Origin: Clostridiales bacterium | GTDB taxonomy: Bacteria > Bacillota > Clostridia > Oscillospirales > Oscillospiraceae | NCBI GenBank assembly: GCA_004555205.1 | Contig: SFIY01000007.1 | Coordinates: forward strand, 65,248 to 129,247 | Direction: 5' to 3' | Length of the DNA: 64,000 nt | Shown here: piece after piece, positions 25,325-34,079 of the stretch | How positions within the stretch are numbered: the first letter of the stretch is position 1 | Layout: each line of letters opens with the position of its first letter | Translations under genes and position numbers: made by a program | Notes under the pieces: model-generated | Seen by the model: only the letters and a program-made list of their open reading frames with translations | Database searches by the model: none | Told to the model about the DNA's origin: nothing

Positions 25325-26713
25325 TTACTCCTTATTGGCCCGTGCCAGGGCACAGGTATACTGACTCAGCTCGCAGATGCTCAGCTCCCGGATGCCGCGC
25401 ATGTAGGTTTCCAGCTTATCGCCAATGGGTGCGCTCCACCGCTCGTCCAGCGGTTTCCCCTCCCAAATGGCGTAGGCCGTAGCGATCTGGGCGGCATTGC
25501 AGTCCACATCGTAACCTTCCATGGCAATAATATGTATCATCTCGTCAAAGCTGCTGCCGAACCACAGCGCGATGATCTCCGCCGCCGCATTGGGATAGGC
25601 ATGAATCCAGTTGTAGGTTTTAAAGCGTTCTTCGCACTGCCGCCAGGCGCTTTCCCAGTCACCGCTGCTGCGGCACACATCCAGGGCATACTGAATGACG
25701 GCATAGTATTCACAGTCTTGCGGAATGGCGGCCGCCGCCTCCGTCACCATCTCGCGTATATTGCTTTTCACATAGGACAAGCTGACCAGCACGGCGTTGA
25801 AGATCTCGCCCATTACACCGTTGTTGTGGTGCGATACCACCGCATCCATATAGGCATAGCGTGCCGCGCGTTCCGGATCGCCCGGCGCGATCATGCCGCA
25901 TACGGCGCCGCGCATCTGGGCGCCGATCCACTCGCGGTAGGGGTTGTTCAGATAGCCGCTTTGGGGCGGGAAGATGCCCAACTGCAAATTTTTCAGGGCA
26001 ATATCCTCCGCCGTCCAGCCGGTAGGGATCAATTCCACCCACTGTTCGGCAATATCGCAGGAGGTCATGTCCTTGCCGCACTTCTCCAGCGCCTTCAGGA
26101 AGGCCAGCTCGTAAGTAATATCGTCATTGAATGTATTGGGCGTACGGGGGTAGTCGTAGATCTCGCCGAAGACCTTGCGGATATTGTCGGTGCAGTAGCC
26201 TTCAATGGCGGTGCCTACCGCGCCTGCGCAGATCTGTGCCAACCATCCCAAATGGGTGCGGCGGAGGTATTCCTCGCTGTCCATGTCGTAATCGTACTTC
26301 GTGAAGCTGACGGCCTGGCGGTACTGCTCGTAGCTGTGATAGACGGTATAGCGCCAATAGGGGTGGCTCTCATCCTTAGGCGCCCCGGACAGGCGGTACA
26401 GCACCTTGCTGTACAGCGCAGCCATGCGGCCGCAGTCCCCGGCGGCGTAGGCCGCCAGACCCTCGTCCATCAACTGCTCCGCCTCGGACACATCGTAGCC
26501 CATATTATGCATGGCCTGCATGGCGGCAATGATGACATGCTCCTCCGCGCCGGAGCCGGGCACATGGCTCTCCCACCGCTGGGCGATGCTTATATTCATC
26601 ACCTCTTCAATCTTGAAGCTGAAGTCCCATGTCTGTTCTTCTTCAGACAAGATCACAGGCATGCCTTTTTTGAGAACATCCAGTTCAAGTTCCCAGGCTT
26701 TTTGTTTCCTCAT
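25325..26713 (-). CDS. ADP-ribosylglycohydrolase-family protein
   Basis: A 462-residue protein of the ARH fold. The metal-binding segments include FNDDITYELAFLKAL (about residues 190-205) and AYMDAVVSHHNNGVMGEIFNAVLV, and the C-terminal acidic motif is MEGYDVDCNAAQIATAYAIWEG (GxDxDxxAA). ARH enzymes cut N- or O-glycosidic bonds to ribose using two magnesium ions. Beside ribokinase and a nucleoside-type transporter, with no classical nucleoside hydrolase or phosphorylase, it may cleave the imported riboside itself. The N-terminal 100 residues are variable. Confidence 0.82.
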   Translation of the reverse strand: MRKQKAWELELDVLKKGMPVILSEEEQTWDFSFKIEEVMNISIAQRWESHVPGSGAEEHVIIAAMQAMHNMGYDVSEAEQLMDEGLAAYAAGDCGRMAALYSKVLYRLSGAPKDESHPYWRYTVYHSYEQYRQAVSFTKYDYDMDSEEYLRRTHLGWLAQICAGAVGTAIEGYCTDNIRKVFGEIYDYPRTPNTFNDDITYELAFLKALEKCGKDMTSCDIAEQWVELIPTGWTAEDIALKNLQLGIFPPQSGYLNNPYREWIGAQMRGAVCGMIAPGDPERAARYAYMDAVVSHHNNGVMGEIFNAVLVSLSYVKSNIREMVTEAAAAIPQDCEYYAVIQYALDVCRSSGDWESAWRQCEERFKTYNWIHAYPNAAAEIIALWFGSSFDEMIHIIAMEGYDVDCNAAQIATAYAIWEGKPLDERWSAPIGDKLETYMRGIRELSICELSQYTCALARANKE

Positions 26714-26730
26714 CGTTTTTCCTATTCTCC

Positions 26731-27639
26731 TTACGTTTGTATGTGCTTCTTCTTTGCCAGCGAATAGATCAGCAGTGCTGCCAGCGTCATGATATAGGGC
26801 AGCGTATTAAGCAGCTCGTAGGGGGCTGACATAACGGTTTGCCCACCCACGGCGAAGTAGTCCACCGCACCGAACAGCAGGCTGAAGAGCATTGTCAGCA
26901 CCGGTTTACCGGCGCCCATCGCCTCAGCGGCAATGCCGATGAAGCCGCGGCCGGAGACCATCCCTGCCGAAAAGTAACCCAGGTTGGCCATGGACAGGTA
27001 GGCGCCGCCCAGACCGCAGAAAACGCCGCAGAACACCAGGGACACGGTCTGCACACGGCCGGTTTTTATGCCCACGGAGGCGGTTGCCTCCGGGTTATAA
27101 CCGGTGGCGCGAATCTTCGTGCCGAGCCGCGTGCGATAGAGCAGGAACATCAGGGCAAACAGGCTGATAACCGCCACATAGAACAGCAGATTTTGGGCAA
27201 ACAATGACGGGCCGATGACCGGAATCTCCGACAGGAGCGGAATTTTCACCTGCGGAATCAGTACCGACGGCGTCATGGATGAATCGCCTTTCACACCCAG
27301 GACAAGATACAGCACCAGCACGCACAGGCCGGAGGCAAAGGTGTTGAGCGCAATACCGGACAGGAACGTGTCGGTTTTGAGCTTGATTGCCGAAAGGGCC
27401 AGCAGCAGGCTCATCCCCACACCGGCGGCGATGGCAGCCAGCAGCCCGATCGCCCAGCTTTGCGTGTAGTAAGACACCAGTGCGCCGCTCAGGGCCGCCA
27501 CGGACATGGAGCCTTCGATATTGATGCTGACAATATTGGCTTTGTTGGAAATCAATGCCGCGAAAGCCGCGAAAATAATGGGCAGTGCATAGGATATGGA
27601 GGAGGTCAGAAAGTTCTCGGAAAAAATGAATGAGATCAT
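26731..27639 (-). CDS. Nucleoside-type ABC transporter permease 2 (NupQ-like)
   Basis: A 302-residue permease of the BPD_transp_2 class with about eight to nine helices (FAAFAALISNKANIVSINIEGSM; RTRLGTKIRATGYNPEATASVGI; GAYLSMANLGYFSAGMVSGRGFIGIAAEAMG). It pairs with the permease encoded just upstream, overlapping it by 4 bp. With the ATPase and the BMP lipoprotein it matches purine nucleoside importers such as BmpA-NupOPQ. Confidence 0.9.
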   Translation of the reverse strand: MISFIFSENFLTSSISYALPIIFAAFAALISNKANIVSINIEGSMSVAALSGALVSYYTQSWAIGLLAAIAAGVGMSLLLALSAIKLKTDTFLSGIALNTFASGLCVLVLYLVLGVKGDSSMTPSVLIPQVKIPLLSEIPVIGPSLFAQNLLFYVAVISLFALMFLLYRTRLGTKIRATGYNPEATASVGIKTGRVQTVSLVFCGVFCGLGGAYLSMANLGYFSAGMVSGRGFIGIAAEAMGAGKPVLTMLFSLLFGAVDYFAVGGQTVMSAPYELLNTLPYIMTLAALLIYSLAKKKHIQT

Positions 27640-28706
27640 GTATCACTGCCTCCTCTCCGCTTTTTTACCATGGATATAAAGGTCTTTGCACCAAAGATAA
27701 TGATAATGATGGCCTGGATCACATAGATCAGTTCATTGGGCAGCACGCCCACACGGGACATTTGCAGCGCACCGCTGCGCAGATACCCCAAAAACAGCGC
27801 GGCAAAGGGCAGATAGAAGGGGTTATTGCCGGCAATAATGGCCACCACAAAGCCGTCGAAGCCGTAGTTGGGCAAGGCGGTCCAGGCAAAGCGATAGTAA
27901 TTGCCCAGCAGCAGCGCCGCGCCGCCGAATCCGGCGATCATTGCGCCGATGACCTGAGAATAGACGATCGTGCGCCGGGTTTTAATGCCGCTGTACTCGG
28001 CAAAATGCAAATTGTCGCCTGTGGTACGGATCGCATAGCCCCATTTTGTGAAAAACAGGAACACGCCGCCGAGAATTGCCACCGCCAGTGCAAGCAGCAC
28101 GGACGAGGACAACTGGATCCCCTCGTTAAGAAACGGGAGTTTCATGTAGTCCTCCAGATACCGGGTTGCATTGATATATTCCGGGTCGCCGCAAACGCCG
28201 TGCAGCAGGTACATGACCACCCAAAACACGATATAGTTGAGCATCAGCGAGGAGACAAATTCATTGACGCCGAAGGCGGCCTTCATTTTGGCGGGGATAT
28301 ACCCCAATATGCCGCTCACCAGTGCTGCCGCCAGCATGCAGAGCACGGGAATCAGCGGCGTCTGGGCAGGCAGCATCGGCGCCAGCACACCGGCGATAAA
28401 TGCGCCCAGGAAAAAGCCGCCCTCCACGAACATATTAAACTGGCCGCAGCGGTTCATGATGCAGACCGCCGTGCCGGTGAACAGCAGCGGGATCATTTCC
28501 AGTACCAGCTCACCGATTTCGTAAGATGACTGCAGCGGCGTCAGGAAAAAGGTGCGCAGTGTGGCGCCTATATCCTCCTTAATAATCAGGCAGGCTGCCA
28601 CCAGCAGGATGACGGCCACGGCCACGGCGGCCAGCGTGGTCATAACGGTTTTGAGGAAACGGCGTCCGCCGGACATAAGGCGCTGTTTTGTCAACAGCTT
28701 ATCCAT
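27636..28706 (-). CDS. Nucleoside-type ABC transporter permease 1 (NupP-like)
   Basis: A 356-residue permease of about ten helices, containing GTAVCIMNRCGQFNMFVEGGFFLGAF, GYIPAKMKAAFGVNEFVSSLMLNYI and NYGFDGFVVAIIAGNNPFYLPFAALFLGYLRSG. It overlaps the ATPase gene by 8 bp and the second permease by 4 bp, so the three are translationally coupled. Confidence 0.9.
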   Translation of the reverse strand: MDKLLTKQRLMSGGRRFLKTVMTTLAAVAVAVILLVAACLIIKEDIGATLRTFFLTPLQSSYEIGELVLEMIPLLFTGTAVCIMNRCGQFNMFVEGGFFLGAFIAGVLAPMLPAQTPLIPVLCMLAAALVSGILGYIPAKMKAAFGVNEFVSSLMLNYIVFWVVMYLLHGVCGDPEYINATRYLEDYMKLPFLNEGIQLSSSVLLALAVAILGGVFLFFTKWGYAIRTTGDNLHFAEYSGIKTRRTIVYSQVIGAMIAGFGGAALLLGNYYRFAWTALPNYGFDGFVVAIIAGNNPFYLPFAALFLGYLRSGALQMSRVGVLPNELIYVIQAIIIIIFGAKTFISMVKKRRGGSDT

Positions 28707-30228
28707 TTCCGCTCACCTCCGTTTGCTCCAGGCCCAGCATATACCGTCCCAGTTGTTCTTCACTGATCGCCTTGGGATCCGTTATTTCGGCAGCCAGGCG
28801 TCCGTTGTGAAACACCAGGATACGGTCAGCCAGATTGAAAATCTCCGCCATATCTGCCGAAACCAGCACAATGGCGCAGCCTTTATCCCGCATGGCGACC
28901 AGCTTTTTGTGGATAAATTCAATGGCGCCCACATCTACCCCGCGGGTAGGCTGGTCCGCAATCACCACCGGAGGGTCGCCGTTCAGTTCGCGGGCAATGA
29001 CCACCTTTTGCATATTACCGCCGGAAAGGCCGGAAATCATCTGCTCCTTGCGTCCCTTGATGGCGAAGTCCGTCATCTGCCGCTCCGCTGCGGCACGCAG
29101 GGAACGCAGACGCAGAAAGCCCGCATTGCTTTCCTTTTCAAAGCGGGTGGAGATCAGGTTGTCAAAAATGGACGCCTTTTGGTCACTGCCGGTTTTCATG
29201 CGGTCTTCGGGAATGTGGGACACGCCTAAACGGCGCACCTCACGCACACCCAGCTTGCGAATATCCTGTCCCAGCAGGCGGATCGTTCCCTCATAGCGCT
29301 TGTTCTGCGCCGCCAGACATTCCACCACCTGCTGTTGGCCGTTGCCCTCCACACCGGCAAAGCACAGGATCTCACCGCGACGGGCGCAGAAGCTGACGCC
29401 GTCCACCGCATTACGCGCGCCTTTTCCGGCAACCGTCAGATTCTCGACCTCCACCACGGCGTCGCCGGGTTTTGCCGGCTCTTTTGCCAGCGTCAGCGAA
29501 ACATCGCCGCCTACCATGAGCCGGGAGATGTCCTCTTCACTCACATCACAGACAGGGTAAACGCCTCTGTCGCGCCCGCCGCGCATGACCGTCACACGGT
29601 CGCATAGCTGCTTAATTTCTTTCAGCTTGTGGGTGATAATCACAATGGTGCAGTTATCCTGACGCATCCGGCGCAACTGCGCAAAGAGCTGCTCGGTTTC
29701 CTGCGGGGTCAGGACGGCAGTAGGCTCATCGAGAATCAGAAGCTTGGAGCCTCGCGCCAGCACCTTCAGGATTTCTACCTTCTGGGCAACACCCACAGGC
29801 AGCGTGCCGCAGAGCGCCATGGGGTCGACTTCCATCTGGTATTTGTCGGCCAGCTCCCTGGTCCGGCGGATCATCTCCGCCTTGTTCAGCACACCGGCTT
29901 TGTTGACTTCCTCAATGCCCAGGAAAATATTTTCATAGACCGTAAACTCATTGACCAGCATGAAATGCTGGTATACCATGCCGATGCCCAACGCATTGGC
30001 CACCTTGGGGGACGTGATCTGCACCTTCTCACCACGAAAGTAAATTTCGCCCGATGTAGCCGCCTGTGCGCCGTACAGGATCTTCATGATGGTGGATTTA
30101 CCCGCACCGTTTTCACCTGCAATGGCGTGGATCTCCCCCTCATTCAGGGAAAAATTCACATGGTCATTGGCCAGAACACCGTTGGGATAGCGCATGGTAA
30201 TGTTCTGCATTCTTAAAAGCTCTGCCAT
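28699..30228 (-). CDS. Nucleoside-type ABC transporter ATP-binding protein (NupO-like)
   Basis: A 509-residue protein with two ATPase halves. The first has Walker A GENGAGKST, Walker B LLILDEPTAVLTPQE and the altered signature LPVGVAQKVEI. The second lacks a proper Walker A (FAGVEGNGQQQ) but keeps the signature LSGGNMQKVVIARE. This asymmetry is normal for RbsA/NupO-type importers. It lies 5 bp after the BMP gene stop. Confidence 0.93.
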   Translation of the reverse strand: MAELLRMQNITMRYPNGVLANDHVNFSLNEGEIHAIAGENGAGKSTIMKILYGAQAATSGEIYFRGEKVQITSPKVANALGIGMVYQHFMLVNEFTVYENIFLGIEEVNKAGVLNKAEMIRRTRELADKYQMEVDPMALCGTLPVGVAQKVEILKVLARGSKLLILDEPTAVLTPQETEQLFAQLRRMRQDNCTIVIITHKLKEIKQLCDRVTVMRGGRDRGVYPVCDVSEEDISRLMVGGDVSLTLAKEPAKPGDAVVEVENLTVAGKGARNAVDGVSFCARRGEILCFAGVEGNGQQQVVECLAAQNKRYEGTIRLLGQDIRKLGVREVRRLGVSHIPEDRMKTGSDQKASIFDNLISTRFEKESNAGFLRLRSLRAAAERQMTDFAIKGRKEQMISGLSGGNMQKVVIARELNGDPPVVIADQPTRGVDVGAIEFIHKKLVAMRDKGCAIVLVSADMAEIFNLADRILVFHNGRLAAEITDPKAISEEQLGRYMLGLEQTEVSGNG

Positions 30229-30233
30229 AAAAA

Positions 30234-31403
30234 TTACTTTGTGGGATCCAGTGCGTCAAACAACTGATTCAGCGTGTCCTGCGAGGTATAGCGCTTCAGG
30301 CCGGATTCCACCACCAGATCGCCGGAGACGATCTGCTGTTCGACGGCATCCAGATAGTCTCTCGTGCTCTGCGATACCAAAGCCTCATAGTTGTCGTTCT
30401 TCACCAGACCGACCATGCCGTCCTTAATGCCCAGCACTTCCAGATCGCCGTAGGTCAGCGTGCCGGCCAGAAATTCCTCGCAGCACTGATACAGCGCCAG
30501 ATCCACCCGCTTCAAAACGGAGGTAACGATCACGGAGGCCTTGTCTGCGTCGGTGTCGGCATAGAAAGCGTACTGATCGGAGTCCACGCCGATGATGAGC
30601 TTGCCGTTGGTCTTGGCCGCATCAATGCAGCCCAGACCGGCCTGGGAAGCCGCAGCAAACAGGACTTCCACACCGCTGCCGTAGAAGTCGGCCGCCAGAG
30701 AGCTGCCCTTGGGGCTGTTGGTAAAGTCACCGATATAGCTGTTGTAAGCGCCTATGTCGCAGCCCTTGGCCTCATTGGCTGCCGCCACACCCTGCATAAA
30801 GCCGTAACCGAAGTCGTTGATAATGTCATTCTTCGTGCCGCCGATGAAAGCGGTATTCGCCGCACCCTGTTCGTCGGACATCAGTGCCGCCAGTACGCCG
30901 GCCAGATAGCCGCCCTCGTTCTGGTTGAACATCAGGCTGTGGACGGTGGGATAGTCGGCTGCGCCGTTATCCTTGATCTCCGTATCGAAGATGATGAAGC
31001 GGCGGTCGGCGTACTTTTCCTTGGAGGTCAGGCGCTGCAGGGCCTCGCGCATATCCGTGGTACCCACAATAATCAGGTCATACGCCTTGTTGGCCGTCTG
31101 CGTCAGTGTAGACTCATACTTGGTGGCATCGCTACTGCCCATTTCAATGATGTCTACCGTCACATCGGGGTGGTCTTTGGCAAATTGCAGCATACCGGCA
31201 TTGGCGGAATCCCAGAAGGACATATCGCCCAGATCGCCGTTAATGAGCATCGCGATCTGCGTCACGCCGTCATCCAAGTCGGCTACATCGCCGGTGCTGC
31301 CGCCGTCGGTCTTTTCACCGCTGCCGCCGCAGGCTGTCAGCGCCAAGGCAAGCAGCAGCATGGCAGCAAGCAGCAGCATCTTCTTCATCTTTACAAATTT
31401 CAT
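30234..31403 (-). CDS. BMP-family substrate-binding lipoprotein
   Basis: A 389-residue lipoprotein with lipobox ALTAC (cysteine about residue 24) and the BMP/PnrA-type nucleoside-binding fold (VTQIAMLINGDLGDMSFWDSA, ..., GGYLAGVLAALMS, FIGGTKNDIINDFGYGFMQGV, LIIGVDSDQYAFY). Relatives bind purine nucleosides and feed NupOPQ-type permeases. The start is the second of two ATGs after AAAGGAG. A hairpin lies between this gene and the DUF4430 gene upstream. Confidence 0.9.
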   Translation of the reverse strand: MKFVKMKKMLLLAAMLLLALALTACGGSGEKTDGGSTGDVADLDDGVTQIAMLINGDLGDMSFWDSANAGMLQFAKDHPDVTVDIIEMGSSDATKYESTLTQTANKAYDLIIVGTTDMREALQRLTSKEKYADRRFIIFDTEIKDNGAADYPTVHSLMFNQNEGGYLAGVLAALMSDEQGAANTAFIGGTKNDIINDFGYGFMQGVAAANEAKGCDIGAYNSYIGDFTNSPKGSSLAADFYGSGVEVLFAAASQAGLGCIDAAKTNGKLIIGVDSDQYAFYADTDADKASVIVTSVLKRVDLALYQCCEEFLAGTLTYGDLEVLGIKDGMVGLVKNDNYEALVSQSTRDYLDAVEQQIVSGDLVVESGLKRYTSQDTLNQLFDALDPTK

Positions 31404-31428
31404 CATGAGTCTCCTTTCGATCATAGCA

Positions 31429-31466
31429 GAGCATCCCGAAGCCGCTTTCATGGTTTCGGGATGCTC
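31429..31466 (-). other. Intercistronic hairpin before the BMP gene
   Basis: A perfect 12-bp stem (GAGCATCCCGAA/TTCGGGATGCTC, 14-nt loop) without a T-run in the operon's direction, 26 bp before the BMP start. It is probably an mRNA processing or stabilising structure that raises binding-protein expression; a weak terminator is possible. Confidence 0.55.
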
Positions 31467-31504
31467 GCAAAACCTGTCAAGGCAGTGCTTATATTCAGTC
31501 GTTT

Positions 31505-32371
31505 TTACTCGGTATAGGTCTGGAACTCCCAAAGGATATAGTCGCCTTCCAGCACGGGCATCTGGTTGCAGCCGAAAGGTACATACTTACCGTTGACGGT
31601 GTAGCCCCAGTAGACGGTGTTGCCGTCGGCATCCGTACCGCCCACATAGTCACCAATGGAGTTGACAAATCCTGCCAGCACGCCGTCCTGGCTGATACCG
31701 GCCTCGGTGATAGCGGCATAGGTAGCCTCGGAAACCAGTATGTTGTCACTGGTCAGCGTGACGGTGCCGTTATAGAGCACATCCTCACCGGCAACGATCT
31801 TCACATACACATTCTCAGTGGTCCAGCCGGAAGCACCTTCCACGGTGTACGCGGTGGTCTGCTCGCCCACTTTATAGGGAGCGGTAATGCCGGAGGGGAT
31901 CTCCTCAGGCGCAGCGGTCTCATCATAGACCTGGAAGTCCCAGGCAATGTAGTCGCCGTCCAGCACGCGCATCTGGTTGCAGGCCAGAGGCACATACTTG
32001 CCGTTGACGGTATAGCCCCAGAAGACATAGTTGCCGTCGGCATCCGTGCCGCTGACATAGTCGCCGATGGAGTTGACAAAACCGGCCAGCACACCGTCCT
32101 GGCTGATGCCGGCCTCGGCAATAGCGGCATAGGTCACTTCGGATACGAACTGGTCGTCACTGGTCAGCGTGACGGTGCCGTTATAGAGCACATCTTCGCC
32201 GGCGGTGATCTTAATGTTGACGGTCTGCTCGGTCCAGCCGGAAGCGCCGTCTATGGCGTAGGTAGTGGTCTGATCGCCCACTTCGAAGGGAACCTTGGGC
32301 TGGGCAGAGCCGCAGGCCGCCAAAGAGAGGGTCATCACGGCTGCAAGAATAAGTGCCAGAAGCTTTTTCAT
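31505..32371 (-). CDS. Lipoprotein with two tandem DUF4430 domains
   Basis: A 288-residue lipoprotein (lipobox SLAAC, cysteine about residue 20) made almost wholly of two near-identical copies of about 125 residues (roughly 30-150 and 160-288). Each has EDVLYNGTVTLTSD, YAAIAEAGISQDGVLAGFVN or nearly so, SIGDYV.GTDADGN and WGYTVNGKYVP. This resembles DUF4430, which is related to the C-terminal domain of transcobalamin and intrinsic factor. A ligand-binding or adhesion role is possible. The nucleotide identity between copies shows recent duplication. Second gene of the operon. Confidence 0.82.
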   Translation of the reverse strand: MKKLLALILAAVMTLSLAACGSAQPKVPFEVGDQTTTYAIDGASGWTEQTVNIKITAGEDVLYNGTVTLTSDDQFVSEVTYAAIAEAGISQDGVLAGFVNSIGDYVSGTDADGNYVFWGYTVNGKYVPLACNQMRVLDGDYIAWDFQVYDETAAPEEIPSGITAPYKVGEQTTAYTVEGASGWTTENVYVKIVAGEDVLYNGTVTLTSDNILVSEATYAAITEAGISQDGVLAGFVNSIGDYVGGTDADGNTVYWGYTVNGKYVPFGCNQMPVLEGDYILWEFQTYTE

Positions 32372-32417
32372 AATCCTATCTCCTTTTCTTTTTCGCCCCG
32401 CAGGGCATGTATCCTGA

Positions 32418-33998
32418 TTAACCGATGATAATGGGATTGGTCAGCGCAAACTGTGTGACCGGGCCCAGTACCTCGATGAGGATCCAATCGTTTGCCTCCC
32501 ATGCGCCGCTGACGGTAATGGGATCCGTGTAGGCGGTGACTTTGCCGTCCGGCGTCACCGTTTTGACCGTTTCACCGTTGACGATCACGCGAATCTCAGA
32601 AATACCGTCACGGTTAAAGATGTCGGTGTGGATGGTCAGCTCCTTGCCTGTGGGGTTCAGTGTCTGGCCGTAGCTCTTGCCGTCAATATCGCAGATTACC
32701 ACCGGCCCGTTGGAAATAAAGCTGTTGCCTGCGCGCAGGGCCTGCTGCACATTGGCCATATTCAATTCCTTGCCGTCCAAACGGATATAGGTGGTGGGGT
32801 TGCCGCTGTACTTTCCGGCGTACTTAATGTAGTTGTAATAAGAAGTGAGGTCCGTAATCTCCGCCTGGGCATAGGCGTGATTCTCCGCGGTGACGGAGTT
32901 TTCGGAATCATGGTTATCCGTGCCGCCTGTGGCCGCATGGAAGGCATGACCGTCTTTCATGGCATTGAGCAATTCAAACCACATCAGCTTCGACTGGTAG
33001 TTCTGGTTCATGGAATTGCCTTCGGTGTAGATGCCGTCCGGCGGCACAAAGTAGCCGTTCCAGACTTCGATCGTCTCAAAGCTGTCCAGCAGCTCGTAGT
33101 CATCCGGCTCAATCCAGTTGACCGCACCCATGGTGGTGGAAGAATAGGGATGGTTCATCTGTGCAATGCCGCCCACACGCTTGATGGAGTCAATAATATA
33201 CAGCATTTTTTCTCGGATGAAGTTCGCCTTGTCCGCCGAAGCACGCTCGGCTTCCCGCAGGTTCATATCGTAGGTTTCCAGCGTCAGGCCGGAGCCCAGC
33301 GAGTTGAAGTGGCCGAATTCCGTGGTCACCTCCACGCCGTCAAAGCCCACAAAGGGACGCAGCGCGCCTTTTTCATCGCTGGCCACATTCACCGAGATGG
33401 GACTGGTCCATTCCGGAACGCCTCTTGAGGTATTATGGTCGGTCAAAAATCCCCAATACAGGCCCACGCTGGCGTTGCTGATCATCAGGGACTGCACGCT
33501 GTCCACACCGTCGGAGTAGTAGGTGTGCTGATGGCAGTCACCGGCGATCCAACCCTTGGCATAGCTGTCGTAGAGCTGCGTCAATCGCACATCGGGCAGA
33601 TACTTGGTCTTGAGCGACTCCACCTCCACGGTTTTCTCCTCCGTGGCGTATTCCGCGCCCTTGCTGAAGGTCAGCGTGTAGGTGCCCGGCTCCAGGCACA
33701 GCTCGTAGCCGCCGTAGGCGTTGGTGGTTTGGCGGACGATGCCGCCTTCTTCATCGGTGATGACAATGCCGGCAATCAGCATATTGCTGTTGCCGTCCGT
33801 CACCTTGCCGCGGATAATACCGGCGGTACCGGCAGAAGCATTATTTTCGGTGACAGCTTCCGGGCCTGTTACCTCCGTAGTCTGCCCATCCGGTGCCGTC
33901 TCAGCGGACTCCTTCGCACCGTCGCTGCCGCAGCCGGAAACAGTCAGCATACACAACAGAGTCAGCACAACAGGGAGCAGGCGAAATTTGCGAAGCAT
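32418..33998 (-). CDS. Secreted PHP-domain phosphoesterase-like lipoprotein (CehA/McbA type)
   Basis: A 526-residue lipoprotein with lipobox TVSGC (cysteine about residue 21). A carboxypeptidase-regulatory-like beta domain follows (about 60-130, VTDGNSNMLIAGIVITDEEGG). Then comes a PHP metal-dependent hydrolase domain (GDCHQHTYYSDGVDS; LTDHNTSRG; VGFDGVEVTTEFGHFNSLG; QMNHPYSS; TGGTDNHDSEN). The metal-binding histidines and aspartates of the CehA/McbA family are present. It is the first gene of the insert's operon and would act outside the membrane, perhaps on phosphoesters before uptake; this is inference. Confidence 0.85.
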   Translation of the reverse strand: MLRKFRLLPVVLTLLCMLTVSGCGSDGAKESAETAPDGQTTEVTGPEAVTENNASAGTAGIIRGKVTDGNSNMLIAGIVITDEEGGIVRQTTNAYGGYELCLEPGTYTLTFSKGAEYATEEKTVEVESLKTKYLPDVRLTQLYDSYAKGWIAGDCHQHTYYSDGVDSVQSLMISNASVGLYWGFLTDHNTSRGVPEWTSPISVNVASDEKGALRPFVGFDGVEVTTEFGHFNSLGSGLTLETYDMNLREAERASADKANFIREKMLYIIDSIKRVGGIAQMNHPYSSTTMGAVNWIEPDDYELLDSFETIEVWNGYFVPPDGIYTEGNSMNQNYQSKLMWFELLNAMKDGHAFHAATGGTDNHDSENSVTAENHAYAQAEITDLTSYYNYIKYAGKYSGNPTTYIRLDGKELNMANVQQALRAGNSFISNGPVVICDIDGKSYGQTLNPTGKELTIHTDIFNRDGISEIRVIVNGETVKTVTPDGKVTAYTDPITVSGAWEANDWILIEVLGPVTQFALTNPIIIG

Positions 33999-34079
33999 TT
34001 TTATTCCTCCCATTGACAAGTGATACCTATATACTATATGATTAATTAAATCATGTAAACGCAGAAAGAGTCAAATATT
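33999..34079. promoter_or_regulatory. Divergent promoter region between the operon and araC
   Basis: 81 bp between two divergent genes. TTGACA (34013-34018), 16-bp spacer, TATATG fits a rightward promoter for the AraC gene. An AT-rich palindrome ATGATT-AATTA-AATCAT (34038-34054) may be the regulator's binding site. Confidence 0.45.
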
